Origin: a virus
Reading direction: 5' to 3' (one strand)
IMG/VR virus record: IMGVR_UViG_3300033388_006548
Coordinates: 1 to 38,159 of that record
DNA length: 38,159 nucleotides
Made by a program: the position numbers and the translations under genes. The notes beneath the pieces are model-generated. The model saw only the letters and a program-made list of their open reading frames with translations, searched no databases and was not told the DNA's origin. Every line of letters starts with the position of its first letter. Positions within the stretch are counted from its first letter, which is position 1. Shown in pieces: positions 1 through 8,339 of the stretch.

Positions 1-768
1 TTTAAGAAGAATAATACTTACAGATTTACCACTTCAAGTGTTGAACCTGACCCCTTAATTAGGGTAGGAACAAGAAGTCAAGAATCGGTTATTGAGGGCA
101 AAAAAGGACTATACTGGCATCACGAAACTGGAATTTACAGATACAATGGTTCTTATCCAGTAGAAATATCAAGACCAATTTCAGATTTTATAGATAATAT
201 CCAGGTTGCCAATTATGATGATATTGCTGCCTGGAAAGATGAAGACCATATTTATTGGTCAGTAGGAGATGTAACAATTGAGGATGAAACTTTCAATAAT
301 GTAGTTTTGAGATATACAGAATCCTCTGAGATTTGGACGATTTATTCTTATAGTAGCGAGTTTAAGTTCGGAGAAACTTATGATAACGGAACAACACTAA
401 CCAAAGTAGTGGGAGATGATAATGGATTTGTTTTAACCCAAGATTCTGGAACTACAGACGAAGGAAAGGATATATCCTATCGTTTCACTACTAAATGGTA
501 TGATTTTGGGGATATAGCCGAGAGAAAGATAATTGAAAGAATGATAGGATTATGCGAAAAAGCCCAAGGTTCAAATGTTGTTTATCAGATAGACGGGGAA
601 GACCAATGGCGAGATTTAGGAACTTTGGAAAAATATCTTAATGATTTCAAAAAAACTATCAGGTTTCACAGAATAAGATTTAAGATTTCTGGTATGTCAA
701 AATGGGAGCCATTTGTATTCCAGGGGCTTGAAATTATAGAAGCCAGAAACGAGGGGATAATTATATAA
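1..768 (+). CDS. Virion structural protein, probable beta-propeller tail/neck protein (5' truncated)
   Basis: The frame is open from the first base of the window, so the start lies upstream; a TTG at 307 is only an internal codon. The 255 visible residues are beta-rich with repeated aromatic blade-like motifs (GLYWHHETGIYRYNGSYPV, followed by an EISRPISDFI segment). This pattern is common in tail-hub or DNA-stabilising propeller proteins of short-tailed phages (P22 gp10-like). The stop is 4 nt before the fibre gene, so the two are probably one transcript. Structural role is inferred from context; the precise family is not certain. Confidence 0.6.
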   Translation, partial: FKKNNTYRFTTSSVEPDPLIRVGTRSQESVIEGKKGLYWHHETGIYRYNGSYPVEISRPISDFIDNIQVANYDDIAAWKDEDHIYWSVGDVTIEDETFNNVVLRYTESSEIWTIYSYSSEFKFGETYDNGTTLTKVVGDDNGFVLTQDSGTTDEGKDISYRFTTKWYDFGDIAERKIIERMIGLCEKAQGSNVVYQIDGEDQWRDLGTLEKYLNDFKKTIRFHRIRFKISGMSKWEPFVFQGLEIIEARNEGIII

Positions 769-772
769 TAAT

Positions 773-2356
773 ATGCCAATAATTGAAATACCACAAGGAG
801 ATGAAGACGATATTTACAATTTGGGATTTGACAGATGGCTACAAAGGGGAATAGCCAAAATTGGGACAGATGACAACCCTGTGGTTTATGATAGTTTTGA
901 TAATGTTGTTCCTATCTCAATAAGTAGTGGGCCTATACAGGGAAATCTTGTTTTAGACCAAGGCGATTTGAAATCAGCCAACTATATATCTGGTGGGACT
1001 GGTTGGATAATTGAATCTGTGGGTTCTGTGGAGTTTGCTTCTGGGGTATTTAGGGGAGATTTACAAATAGGTTCGGGTAATGATATTATTTTAGCAGACC
1101 CTGACCACGGAACTTGGCGTTTGGGAATTGGAGACGCTGATATAGCAAATGCTCCTTTTAGGGTAGATAAAAATGGAAACCTATTTACTGTTGGGGCTAA
1201 CATATTAGAGCAATTTACAGCAGGAGAAAGCATTTCGGCTGGTGATATAGTTTGTGTTAAAAATAGCACAATAAAGGCAAGTGTTAATGCTGATGCCTAT
1301 ACTTATCAGGATGTAAATGACAATTATGGCACAGCAACGCTTCTACATTGCGGACAAGATGCTGGTGGAAGTTTATTTTATACTTATATGGATATTGACT
1401 TAAGTAGTGTGCCAACTAACTTCCAAAAAGCAGAGTTATATTTCAGAGTTTATGACAAATTCGGGGCTAATACTCAAAGTTTAACTGCTTATAGAGTTAC
1501 TAATACTTGGGATGAAAGCACTATTACTTGGGCAACTCAGCCCGCAAGAGCAACTACAACTGGCCCAGGAGACAGGGGTGCTGCTGGAGCAAATATATCA
1601 GGAGCAACAGATGTTTGGATAGATTTAACCCAAATGGTAAAACAGTGGGTAAGTGGGGTTACAAGTAGTTTTGGGATAAGAATTGAAAGTACTGGTGGTG
1701 GTGCTGGAGATTATTGTAGAATTATATCAAAAGAACACGCTACTTCTTCTCTACATCCTTATCTTTTAGTAACTACTTATGATACTTCAAATGAGAAAAT
1801 CTATAAAGCAGGGACAGACGAATATGAATTATGTCGTGGTGTAATGGGTATTGCTACCGAGGCAGCTACTGATGGTTCTACTTGTATAGTTCAAACATCT
1901 GGTAAAAACTCTGATATAGCATTAGGAAGCGGGCAAGCGGGAGCTAAAATATATTTAGCAGATTCAACAAGTGCTCCTAATTATACTACCGCTACCACAA
2001 ACCTTTCAAGAATATACCAAATCGGAATTGGAACTACCGACAATAATATTTTAATTAAGGAAGATAATGCTAATCTCTTTATTGAAAGCCACGGAAAATA
2101 CAGAATTACAGCAGGAGACCAATATACTATGACACCACCAGATGCTACCTATGCTATGATTAGATGGGATATGTATAATAGTAGTCTTCGAGGAATAGCC
2201 AGAGTGGATATAGTAGGAAATACTACTGTTTGGGAAGAGAGAGATGTTAATGGGGCAATTAAAAGGTTTAAATTGGCGTGGGATACAGCCAATAATAGAC
2301 TAAATGTCCATTATGACAATGCACCAGTAGATTACTGGGTATATTTCTACAAATAA
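773..2356 (+). CDS. Tail fibre/appendage protein with DNRLRE-type carbohydrate-binding domain
   Basis: 527 residues. Residues about 174-337 match the DNRLRE/disaggregatase-like beta-sandwich pattern: an opening NYG, then DIDLSSVP, AELYFRVYD, a YRVTNTWDESTITWATQP block, and a closing HPYLLVTTYD. Before it, residues 95-145 (APFRVDKNGNLF) look like a typical fibre stalk. After it, residues about 345-430 resemble the small beta-barrel found in DUF2190-like virion proteins. DNRLRE domains occur in surface-glycan-binding proteins, so host recognition is the likely job. Starts with ATG four bases after the previous stop; the next gene begins 2 nt after its stop. Confidence 0.75.
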   Translation: MPIIEIPQGDEDDIYNLGFDRWLQRGIAKIGTDDNPVVYDSFDNVVPISISSGPIQGNLVLDQGDLKSANYISGGTGWIIESVGSVEFASGVFRGDLQIGSGNDIILADPDHGTWRLGIGDADIANAPFRVDKNGNLFTVGANILEQFTAGESISAGDIVCVKNSTIKASVNADAYTYQDVNDNYGTATLLHCGQDAGGSLFYTYMDIDLSSVPTNFQKAELYFRVYDKFGANTQSLTAYRVTNTWDESTITWATQPARATTTGPGDRGAAGANISGATDVWIDLTQMVKQWVSGVTSSFGIRIESTGGGAGDYCRIISKEHATSSLHPYLLVTTYDTSNEKIYKAGTDEYELCRGVMGIATEAATDGSTCIVQTSGKNSDIALGSGQAGAKIYLADSTSAPNYTTATTNLSRIYQIGIGTTDNNILIKEDNANLFIESHGKYRITAGDQYTMTPPDATYAMIRWDMYNSSLRGIARVDIVGNTTVWEERDVNGAIKRFKLAWDTANNRLNVHYDNAPVDYWVYFYK

Positions 2357-2358
2357 TT

Positions 2359-3366
2359 ATGGCAAACTTTAATCCAAGTGAATACGCCAGAGAAAAAGGT
2401 TATACCAAATACTTCCAAAAGGGAGGTCAGTGGTATGCTAATTTTAATGGTCGCTGGGTAAAAACAAAGAGTAAAGAAGAGGCAAGACAAATGTCTGGTG
2501 TTGCTTTTGGGGTAGAGACAGCAGATTTAAGAACACAAGCAATAGAATACCTTAAAAGTTTAGGGTATTCTGAGCCAGATGAAAGTGAAATCCAAGCCGC
2601 AATGAAAGAAATATCAGAAGGAAAAGCGGTAACTCCACCAACTTCACCAACTACACCACCCCCAGTAGTTCCTGATGAAACCACTTCTACTGGTAATGAA
2701 ATACTAGACCAAACCTTACAAATATTAACACAATACTTGGACAAATTAGACCAGCGAGGGCAAATGATAAATCCAGCAGTTGAAGTAACCCCAGAACAAA
2801 TGGCTGACTTTTTAGCCCAAGCCCAAAGTGAAATTGACCCTTATTATTCTGGGCAGTTAAAATTAGCCAGAGAAAATCTTTTATTTAGTGCTGGTTATAC
2901 TAAGGATGAAGTTTTAAAAGCAGAGGCAGAATTAGAAAGGAAATATGGAATAGGCGTAAGACAATTAGGAGAACGAGCCGCAGAAACAGGATTTTTATAT
3001 GGTGGCAGAAGAAGATTGGCAGAAAGAGAATTAGCAGAGGAAACCCAAGCAGATATAGAAAGGACAAGAAGGGCTTTAGGATATGAAACAGGAGTAGCAG
3101 CAAGAGAGTTTGCTAGAAGATGGGGGACAGAAGAGTTGCCTACTTTAGAAATTGGGGCTATGCCAAGAGCAATGGCTGGTAGACGAAAGTTTGGAGTGGG
3201 AGCAGAAACTACACCATTATTCCAATTAAGACCTGACATTTATCAGGGGCTTATAGGCGAGCAGGAATTTGCCAGAAAAACAGCAGTCAGACAGAGACAA
3301 GCAGAATTAGAAGAAGCTTGGCGGACTAAAGAAGAGGCAAAAAAATTAAGAGAGATTACCCTTTAA
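2359..3366 (+). CDS. Hypothetical virion-associated protein
   Basis: 335 residues, not recognised. The N-terminal 50 residues are aromatic and basic (YFQKGGQWYANFNGRWV). A Pro/Thr linker at about 92-112 (TPPTSPTTPPPVVP) separates this from a long charged helical region rich in Arg, Glu and Ala (for example GGRRRLAERELAEE). The modular layout and position between the fibre gene and a large internal-virion-like protein suggest a minor structural or ejected protein. Starts ATG 2 nt after the fibre stop, with an A/T-rich leader and no Shine-Dalgarno. Confidence 0.6.
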   Translation: MANFNPSEYAREKGYTKYFQKGGQWYANFNGRWVKTKSKEEARQMSGVAFGVETADLRTQAIEYLKSLGYSEPDESEIQAAMKEISEGKAVTPPTSPTTPPPVVPDETTSTGNEILDQTLQILTQYLDKLDQRGQMINPAVEVTPEQMADFLAQAQSEIDPYYSGQLKLARENLLFSAGYTKDEVLKAEAELERKYGIGVRQLGERAAETGFLYGGRRRLAERELAEETQADIERTRRALGYETGVAAREFARRWGTEELPTLEIGAMPRAMAGRRKFGVGAETTPLFQLRPDIYQGLIGEQEFARKTAVRQRQAELEEAWRTKEEAKKLREITL

Positions 3367-3381
3367 ATAATAATTAAAATT

Positions 3382-4467
3382 ATGGCAGAAACAACTAAAT
3401 CACATAGGACATTAGCAGGAATAGCCGATGAACAATTAGCGGGTCAGCAAGCACTTGAAAGTGCCTCAGAATTACTGGGAGAAACAACCAGTAGATTAGA
3501 GCCCGTTCAGAGGTTTAATTTAGCTTTAATGAACCTAATAAAAAGAGCACAGGGTATGGGAACTGGGGCTTTTCAAAGGCGGGGTTTTGAATTAGAAGAA
3601 AGACAGGCAGAAAGAGTTTTAAAACAAGCAGAACCTGGATTTACACCAACCCAACAAGCAGCGATTAGGGGTGCTGAAGCAGGAGCATTAAGACCCTCAA
3701 TTTTGGGGGCAGAAAGAGGAGCACAGACATTTGCTGAGCAGTTGAGAGGGTTTGGGACGGCTATGGATAGGGCTCAAGCAATTGGAACTATGCTTTACAA
3801 TGTGGAACAACAAAAATATGAAAAAGAACAGCAAGAAAAAAAGCAATGGTTTGATGTTTTGTCTGAAATATCTACAGATGAATGGAATGCGATGGATGAC
3901 AAAACCCAAAGTATGTTTTCTAAACATCTTGGTATTTCTAAAGATATAATTGGGATGATAACCCAAGAAAAAGAACCAACCAAATATACTCCACCTGAGG
4001 CATATAAGCTTTGGGAACTGTCTGGCGGACAAGTGGGAACTGGAATGGACTTTAATACTTGGTATCAACAGATATACAGGGAGGGTGGAGAAACTAAGTC
4101 ATTAACTTCTACAGAAATCAAACAATATCAAACTGATTATCCCGATGCTGGAATTACTATGGGAGATACAAAGGCAGATGCCGATGAAAAGATATATTTA
4201 GTTTATGAGTTATCTGAAGAAATACAAAATCTTAAAAATCAAGGAAAAACCAAAGAAGAAGTAGAGCAACTCTGGAAAGAAGTAAATGAGACAGATATAA
4301 TTCCCACAGAAATTCAAGCTATGATTGATAAAGCATTTGAAAAACCCTTATGGGAGAAAATTTTAGAATGGGGAGGTAAAAGAACAACAACCACAACCAC
4401 GCCATCAACCATACCTTCTACCCAAAAAGAACCTTGGAAAGAATGGACTAAATTCTTTAGTGAATAA
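3382..4467 (+). CDS. Hypothetical helical virion-associated protein
   Basis: 361 residues, not recognised. It is mostly helical: an Arg/Glu/Gln-rich N-terminal half (RGFELEERQAERVLKQAEPG), a run of charged helix around residues 150-165 (KYEKEQQEKKQW), and a Thr-rich low-complexity stretch near the C terminus (TTTTTTPSTIPST) ending in a short amphipathic tail. Composition resembles the preceding gene. Both sit between tail and large internal protein genes, so ejection or internal core protein is a reasonable but unproven guess. Confidence 0.6.
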   Translation: MAETTKSHRTLAGIADEQLAGQQALESASELLGETTSRLEPVQRFNLALMNLIKRAQGMGTGAFQRRGFELEERQAERVLKQAEPGFTPTQQAAIRGAEAGALRPSILGAERGAQTFAEQLRGFGTAMDRAQAIGTMLYNVEQQKYEKEQQEKKQWFDVLSEISTDEWNAMDDKTQSMFSKHLGISKDIIGMITQEKEPTKYTPPEAYKLWELSGGQVGTGMDFNTWYQQIYREGGETKSLTSTEIKQYQTDYPDAGITMGDTKADADEKIYLVYELSEEIQNLKNQGKTKEEVEQLWKEVNETDIIPTEIQAMIDKAFEKPLWEKILEWGGKRTTTTTTPSTIPSTQKEPWKEWTKFFSE

Positions 4468-4469
4468 AT

Positions 4470-6860
4470 ATGGCAAACTTACAAATGCCCTCTTCTTTAC
4501 AGCATAAGTTTGTTTTATTAGAACAACTAAGACAACAGACAGCCCAGCAAAAAGAAGAGAAACAACCCAAAGCAGAGAGTTTTTGGAAAAGTACGGGGCA
4601 ATCTATTGCTCGTTCTTTTCTTGCAACTGGCTCACAAATATATAAAACATTATTCGTTCCAAAAGAAGAAAGAAAACCATTTGGTGAGGCATCCTATACA
4701 CCAGTAGAAGATTGGGAAAAGAAAATATTTGGAACAGATAAGCCAGTTAGTTTCAAAAGTATTGGAGAAGAAATGTTATTAGTGGGTGGTGATGACTTCA
4801 AGAAAAAATGGGGCTCATACTCTATTCCTTTAGGCATGGTTATTGCTGGTTTAGATATAACCCCTATTGGTGGTGGGGGGAAAAGTAGTGTGGTGAAACA
4901 AGGAGTAAAGAAAATTGCCAAAACCAAGAGTATTCCTACTATATTGAAAACCTTAAAGACAATAGTTAAGGGTTCAGACGATGAACTTAAGTTTTTAGCT
5001 AAGTCATTAAAGAATATTACAAATGAAAAAGATGTTGTTAAATTAATTACTTCTACTGGAAAGAAATTAAAAGCTATAAAACCAGCAGTAAAAGTAGCCA
5101 CAAAATTAAAAACACCCACTACAAAAGTGGTTACTCCTATTACTAAGAAAGCAGTTAGACAAATTCCTGCAGCCACCGATACAACCGTTGCTGGATTTAA
5201 AGGAACAGTTGCTAAGGTTAATGAAATGTTGAAAACTGCCAAGGTAGATTTGAAAAAAGTTAAAGCACTACAAAGAACAGAAAGGGCTAAAAGGTTTGCT
5301 AAAGTAGAAAACTTTATTACTAAACAAATTGATAATGTTGGTGGAGAAGAGGGATATAGAAAAGTTCTTTCTATGTTAAAAGGAGAACTTATTCCGTCAG
5401 AGGAAAGGGCATTACTTGCTCCACTTAAAAATAGACTAAACGCAACTGAAATGAAAACCCTGTTTCAGGGTGTCTGGAAACACCCATATTTAACTACTGG
5501 AGAAAAAACAAGTACTGCTAAGGGTTTAATGCAATTATTGACAGGAGAGCTACCTCAACCCCATCAGCTTACCTTAATGGAAGAAGTTTTTGGAACAGAT
5601 TTTATTAAAACTATTCTGTCTAAGAGAATATGGGGAGCAAAAGCAATGGATGTATTTATAGAAACAATGAATGTTCCAAGGGTGGCATTGGCTACTGCCG
5701 ATATGAGTGCTTTTTTAAGACAAGGGATTATTGAACTTATTGCACATCCTGTTATTGGAACAAAGGCTATAGCAAGAACTTTTAGGTTTGCTGTAAGTCC
5801 CGATGACTTTGTTAGGTATTTTGATGATTTGGTAAAAGACCCACTTTTCAAACTAATGAGAAAAAGTGGTGTAGCAATAACTAATCCAAGCAAGGTGGCG
5901 GGTGGATTAGGTGCACGAGAAGAAGCGTTTATATCAAGATTTCTTCAAAAAATTCCTATAGTTAATATTCCTACTACTTTTGCCGAAAGGTCTTATACTG
6001 GCTTTTTAACTAAGATGAGAGTAGATATTTTTAAATGTTGGGCTGATGAATTATTAACAAAGGGATATAGCCCAGTAAAAGATGCTGACCTTTTTAAGGC
6101 AGCAGCAGAGGTAGTTAATACTTTTACGGGAAGGGGTAGCCTGGGAGCATTAAACAAAATAGCTCCAGAAATGAGTATAGCCTTCTTCTCACCAAGATTA
6201 ATTGCTGCAAGATTTAATGCAATGAACCCAATTTGGTATGCCAGATTACCAGCTCCAATTAGACAAAAGGCAATTATGGATTTTGCTAAATTTGTAGGAG
6301 TAGGAATAACAACCCTGGGAATGATAAAGATGTACAAAGAAGCTAATAATATTCCAGATAGAGAATTAAGCTTAGAAACCAATCCAATTAGTGCTGATTT
6401 CGGAAAAATAAAAATAGGCAATACTCGTTTTGATATATGGGGAGGTTTTCAGCAGTGGGTAAGAGTCATTGCTCAAATTGCTACTGGAGAAAGAAAAAAC
6501 ACCACTACGGGTGAAATTGTCTCCTTAACTAAAGATGAATATCCTTTTACCACGAGAAAGGAAGTATTACTAAGATTTATTGAGGGAAAGATGGCTCCAG
6601 TTCCAGCACTTGTAAATGAATTGATGGCGGGTGGAAAAACATTTACTGGAGAGGATATGACACTTGCTTCGGTATTAAGAGAAAAATTTATTCCAATGTA
6701 TATTCAAGATATAATGGAGGCTTATGCTGATGGGGGAATGGGCAAGGCAGTGGGAGCTGGCGGAGCAGCGTTCTTTGGAATTGGAGTTCAAACTTATCCA
6801 ATTAAAAAAGGAAGGACATCAACAAGAGGAGGTTCTCTTAAAATGCCTTCTAAAAGATAA
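4470..6860 (+). CDS. Large internal virion / polyvalent-type protein
   Basis: 796 residues, starting 2 nt after the previous stop. The first 300 residues are Lys/Thr-rich and helical. The central and C-terminal part is hydrophobic-helical and better structured, with stretches such as MSIAFFSPRLIAARFNAMNP and a Gly-rich tail region (GGMGKAVGAGGAAFFGIG). The size, late position after the fibre and similar C-terminal patches in large polyvalent or ejection proteins suggest an internal virion protein delivered with DNA. No catalytic motif is obvious. Followed by a 180-nt gap with a possible minus-strand gene. Confidence 0.55.
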   Translation: MANLQMPSSLQHKFVLLEQLRQQTAQQKEEKQPKAESFWKSTGQSIARSFLATGSQIYKTLFVPKEERKPFGEASYTPVEDWEKKIFGTDKPVSFKSIGEEMLLVGGDDFKKKWGSYSIPLGMVIAGLDITPIGGGGKSSVVKQGVKKIAKTKSIPTILKTLKTIVKGSDDELKFLAKSLKNITNEKDVVKLITSTGKKLKAIKPAVKVATKLKTPTTKVVTPITKKAVRQIPAATDTTVAGFKGTVAKVNEMLKTAKVDLKKVKALQRTERAKRFAKVENFITKQIDNVGGEEGYRKVLSMLKGELIPSEERALLAPLKNRLNATEMKTLFQGVWKHPYLTTGEKTSTAKGLMQLLTGELPQPHQLTLMEEVFGTDFIKTILSKRIWGAKAMDVFIETMNVPRVALATADMSAFLRQGIIELIAHPVIGTKAIARTFRFAVSPDDFVRYFDDLVKDPLFKLMRKSGVAITNPSKVAGGLGAREEAFISRFLQKIPIVNIPTTFAERSYTGFLTKMRVDIFKCWADELLTKGYSPVKDADLFKAAAEVVNTFTGRGSLGALNKIAPEMSIAFFSPRLIAARFNAMNPIWYARLPAPIRQKAIMDFAKFVGVGITTLGMIKMYKEANNIPDRELSLETNPISADFGKIKIGNTRFDIWGGFQQWVRVIAQIATGERKNTTTGEIVSLTKDEYPFTTRKEVLLRFIEGKMAPVPALVNELMAGGKTFTGEDMTLASVLREKFIPMYIQDIMEAYADGGMGKAVGAGGAAFFGIGVQTYPIKKGRTSTRGGSLKMPSKR

Positions 6861-6863
6861 TTA

Positions 6864-7010
6864 TTAACCAAACCAAAAGTTAATATTGGGTTCTCTAAAG
6901 CCAGACATTATAAACCAAAAAATCACTATCCCAATACAAAACAAATAGAAAAGAGGAACCCACACCTTTTCACTCCGACTCATTTGTTTCCATTCTTCTA
7001 ACCATTTCAT
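6864..7010 (-). CDS. Small single-span membrane protein on the minus strand
   Basis: A 48-codon frame fills the only gap between two plus-strand genes. It reads MKWLEEWKQMSRSEKVWV, then one hydrophobic span (VPLFYLFCIGIVIFWFIMSG) and a short polar tail. Amphipathic-plus-TM design is typical of small phage membrane proteins. An AAGAGAT sits about 6 nt before the ATG. It is one of only two plausible minus-strand genes in the window. It could be a chance frame; conservation in related phages would decide. Confidence 0.42.
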   Translation of the reverse strand: MKWLEEWKQMSRSEKVWVPLFYLFCIGIVIFWFIMSGFREPNINFWFG

Positions 7011-7039
7011 ATATCTCTTATTACCATAACCAAAAACTT

Positions 7040-7255
7040 ATGTCAATACCCAACAACAATTATAGGAATTCCGAGCAAGACCGCAGAATTGAAGTCTTGG
7101 AAAAACACATTGGAAAACTCAACTCAGAAATGGGTGATGTCAAGGTGGATGTAGCACAGGTTAAAACAGACATATCTTGGCTTAAAAGATATTTCTGGGT
7201 AGTTATCGTGGCTGCTATCGGGGCAACTTTTTCTGTTGTTGTTAATTATCTCTAA
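7040..7255 (+). CDS. XhlA-like coiled-coil/membrane protein (lysis-associated)
   Basis: 71 residues. Residues about 12-48 form a heptad-patterned helix (RRIEVLEKHIGKLNSEMGDV continuing with VDVAQVKTDISWLKR), and residues 51-71 are a C-terminal membrane span (FWVVIVAAIGATFSVVVNYL). This is the layout of the XhlA family, which helps holin and amidase lyse cells. It lies at the head of a region that later encodes amidase, holin and a 3D-domain protein. ATG start, no strong ribosome site. Confidence 0.6.
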   Translation: MSIPNNNYRNSEQDRRIEVLEKHIGKLNSEMGDVKVDVAQVKTDISWLKRYFWVVIVAAIGATFSVVVNYL

Positions 7256-7259
7256 TAAT

Positions 7260-7424
7260 ATGTTAGACGAACCGCCAAGTAGTCAATGGAAATCAAAAAA
7301 CTCTTCCAAAAAAAAGAAGACTGGCTTAGGGTGGCGATTATCGCTTTCCTTTTGGACATTATTAGGATATGTATTCAGAGTGCTGTTAATTGGCTTATAC
7401 TCAAATAAGCAGTTTTACTCTTGA
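7260..7424 (+). CDS. Small membrane protein gene with candidate -1 frameshift
   Basis: The ATG follows the previous stop by 4 nt in the usual TAATATG style of this phage. The zero frame gives 54 residues (MLDEPPSSQWKSKNSSKKKK, then a weakly hydrophobic stretch). An in-frame A AAA AAG slippery heptamer at 7310-7316 would switch ribosomes to the -1 frame. That frame ends at 7408 and has a better membrane span (LRVAIIAFLLDIIRICIQSA). The -1 frame also has its own ATG at 7286 (40 residues). Either a real frameshift, two overlapping genes, or a homopolymer error. Confidence 0.45.
   Translation: MLDEPPSSQWKSKNSSKKKKTGLGWRLSLSFWTLLGYVFRVLLIGLYSNKQFYS
7286..7408 (+). CDS. Alternative overlapping small membrane protein (-1 frame)
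   Basis: 40 codons starting MEIKKLFQKKEDW and continuing into a clear hydrophobic helix ending NWLILK. It overlaps the 7260 gene in the -1 frame. Charged N terminus plus single span looks like a small lysis-type or holin-like protein. There is no ribosome site, so it may instead be the C-terminal half of a frameshift product made from the 7260 start. Confidence 0.4.
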   Translation: MEIKKLFQKKEDWLRVAIIAFLLDIIRICIQSAVNWLILK

Positions 7425-7449
7425 CAAACTTTTATGGTTTTGCTATCAT
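7421..7449 (+). promoter_or_regulatory. sigma70-type promoter
   Basis: Perfect -35 TTGACA at 7421-7426, a 17-bp spacer ending in TGC, and -10 TATCAT at 7444-7449. The expected start of transcription is near 7456, just upstream of the hairpin at 7467. The same TTGACA-N17-TAT layout, including the TGC before the -10, recurs at 13298. It would drive the 7517-13.1 kb genes. Confidence 0.8.
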
Positions 7450-7466
7450 ATCACAATCTCTCTAAT

Positions 7467-7514
7467 ACCCAGAAAGGGGCTGACAAAAATGTCGGAACTC
7501 TGGGTTTTTATTTT
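7467..7514 (+). terminator. Terminator-like hairpin right after the promoter (attenuator candidate)
   Basis: ACCCAGA (7467-7473) pairs with TCTGGGT (7499-7505). An inner CTGACA-aaaa-TGTCGG hairpin lies at 7480-7495. A TTTTTATTTT tract follows and ends 2 nt before an ATG at 7517. Transcripts from the promoter at 7421 would meet this about 10 nt after starting. That gives either a short RNA of about 55 nt or a regulated read-through point. Confidence 0.65.
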
Positions 7515-7516
7515 AT

Positions 7517-7585
7517 ATGTTAGAACTGCCAGAAGAAGAAGACATAATAACCAGCATAGAAGACATAGTAAATGATGAAGAATAA
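7517..7585 (+). CDS. 22-residue acidic leader peptide
   Basis: The ATG sits at the end of the hairpin's T tract and the frame encodes MLELPEEEDIITSIEDIVND plus EE. Its TAA overlaps the ATG of the next gene (TAATG), which suggests translational coupling. It is strongly acidic with no recognisable motif. It may simply be a leader peptide tied to the attenuator-like element. Confidence 0.4.
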   Translation: MLELPEEEDIITSIEDIVNDEE

Positions 7586-7926
7586 TGGCACATAATCCAA
7601 AGTTTAGTCAAATACTAAAAGAATTGGAAGCCATCTCTAATGTCAAGAACAATGATTATGCTGGGGCTAATAATGACCCACTGGCTAATTTAAGAGAGTT
7701 TGGCTGGAAAGGGGGAGTAGTAAGAATTTCAGATAAATATTTTAGATTAAAGAACTTTGCTAAATCAGAAAAATTATCAGTAAAAGATGAAACAATTATT
7801 GATACTTTAAACGATTTGGCTAATTACGCTATTTTAACAAGGATACTTTATGAAGAAGAAAACAGGCAGGATTTATTTCAAGGGAACAGAAATAAAAAAA
7901 ATAGCAGAAGGAAAAACAAAGGATAA
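7585..7926 (+). CDS. DUF1599/Nmad1-like protein
   Basis: 113 residues. The conserved pattern KNNDYAGANNDPLANLREFG, then a Gly-Gly and RISDKYFRL, then DTLNDLANYAILTR resembles the DUF1599 (nucleotide-modification-associated domain 1) family, common in phages and placed near the MazG-like nucleotide enzymes. The role is probably nucleotide metabolism but is not proven. The C-terminal 20 residues are Lys/Arg/Asn-rich and overlap the next gene by 77 nt. Confidence 0.65.
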   Translation: MAHNPKFSQILKELEAISNVKNNDYAGANNDPLANLREFGWKGGVVRISDKYFRLKNFAKSEKLSVKDETIIDTLNDLANYAILTRILYEEENRQDLFQGNRNKKNSRRKNKG

Positions 7927-8032
7927 TCAATTCTGGGCAGAATTTGAAGTATATGAGATTTGGGGTTCAAAATATCCCCAAAAATTAATTAAAAAACCAC
8001 TTAGGTTTGAAAATGCGAACAAAAAAGACTAG
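7850..8032 (+). CDS. Small hypothetical protein, overlapping its neighbours
   Basis: 60 residues beginning MKKKTGRIYFKGTEIKKIAE, then WAEFEVYEIWGSKYP. The alternating beta-like pattern looks like real coding sequence, not a shadow. It overlaps the upstream gene by 77 nt and the downstream HAD gene by about 20 nt, and is the only frame covering the middle of this junction. Function unknown. Confidence 0.5.
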   Translation: MKKKTGRIYFKGTEIKKIAEGKTKDNQFWAEFEVYEIWGSKYPQKLIKKPLRFENANKKD

Positions 8033-8339
8033 GGGATATTTAATCGGTGTGGATATTGATGGGGTTTTAGCAAGAGGCGAGTGCTGGTCGGAAAAAGACG
8101 CCCTTAAATTAACACCAATACAAGAGAATATTGATTTATTATACGACTTAATCCACGCTGGACACCATATTGTTTTATATACAGCCCGCAAGGAGTGGTG
8201 GCGGGCAGAAACAGAAGCGTGGCTATCAAAAAACAAAGTCCCATATCACGTATTGGTAATGGGCAAAACTCCTTGCGATTATTATATTGACGATAAAAAC
8301 ATAACCATAGATAATGCCAAGAAATTTCTGGTCTCATAA
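8013..8339 (+). CDS. HAD-superfamily phosphatase
   Basis: 108 residues from the ATG at 8013 (a TTG lies two codons upstream). HAD motif I is GVDIDGVLA (Asp14, Asp16). Motif II is LYTARKEWW (Thr-Ala-Arg). The late acidic motif is CDYYIDDKN. Its small size, and the HIVLYTAR and PCDYYIDD strings, match the phage polynucleotide-phosphatase or 5'-nucleotidase-like HAD group. It probably acts on nucleic-acid ends or nucleotides. Its end overlaps the metallophosphoesterase gene. Confidence 0.8.
   Translation: MRTKKTRGYLIGVDIDGVLARGECWSEKDALKLTPIQENIDLLYDLIHAGHHIVLYTARKEWWRAETEAWLSKNKVPYHVLVMGKTPCDYYIDDKNITIDNAKKFLVS

Noticed and set aside
4694-5242. Minus-strand frame of 182 codons within the large internal protein gene
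   Set aside because: It is a shadow of a Lys/Thr-rich plus-strand gene; its hydrophobic composition follows from the complementary codons, and the plus frame is continuous over 796 codons.
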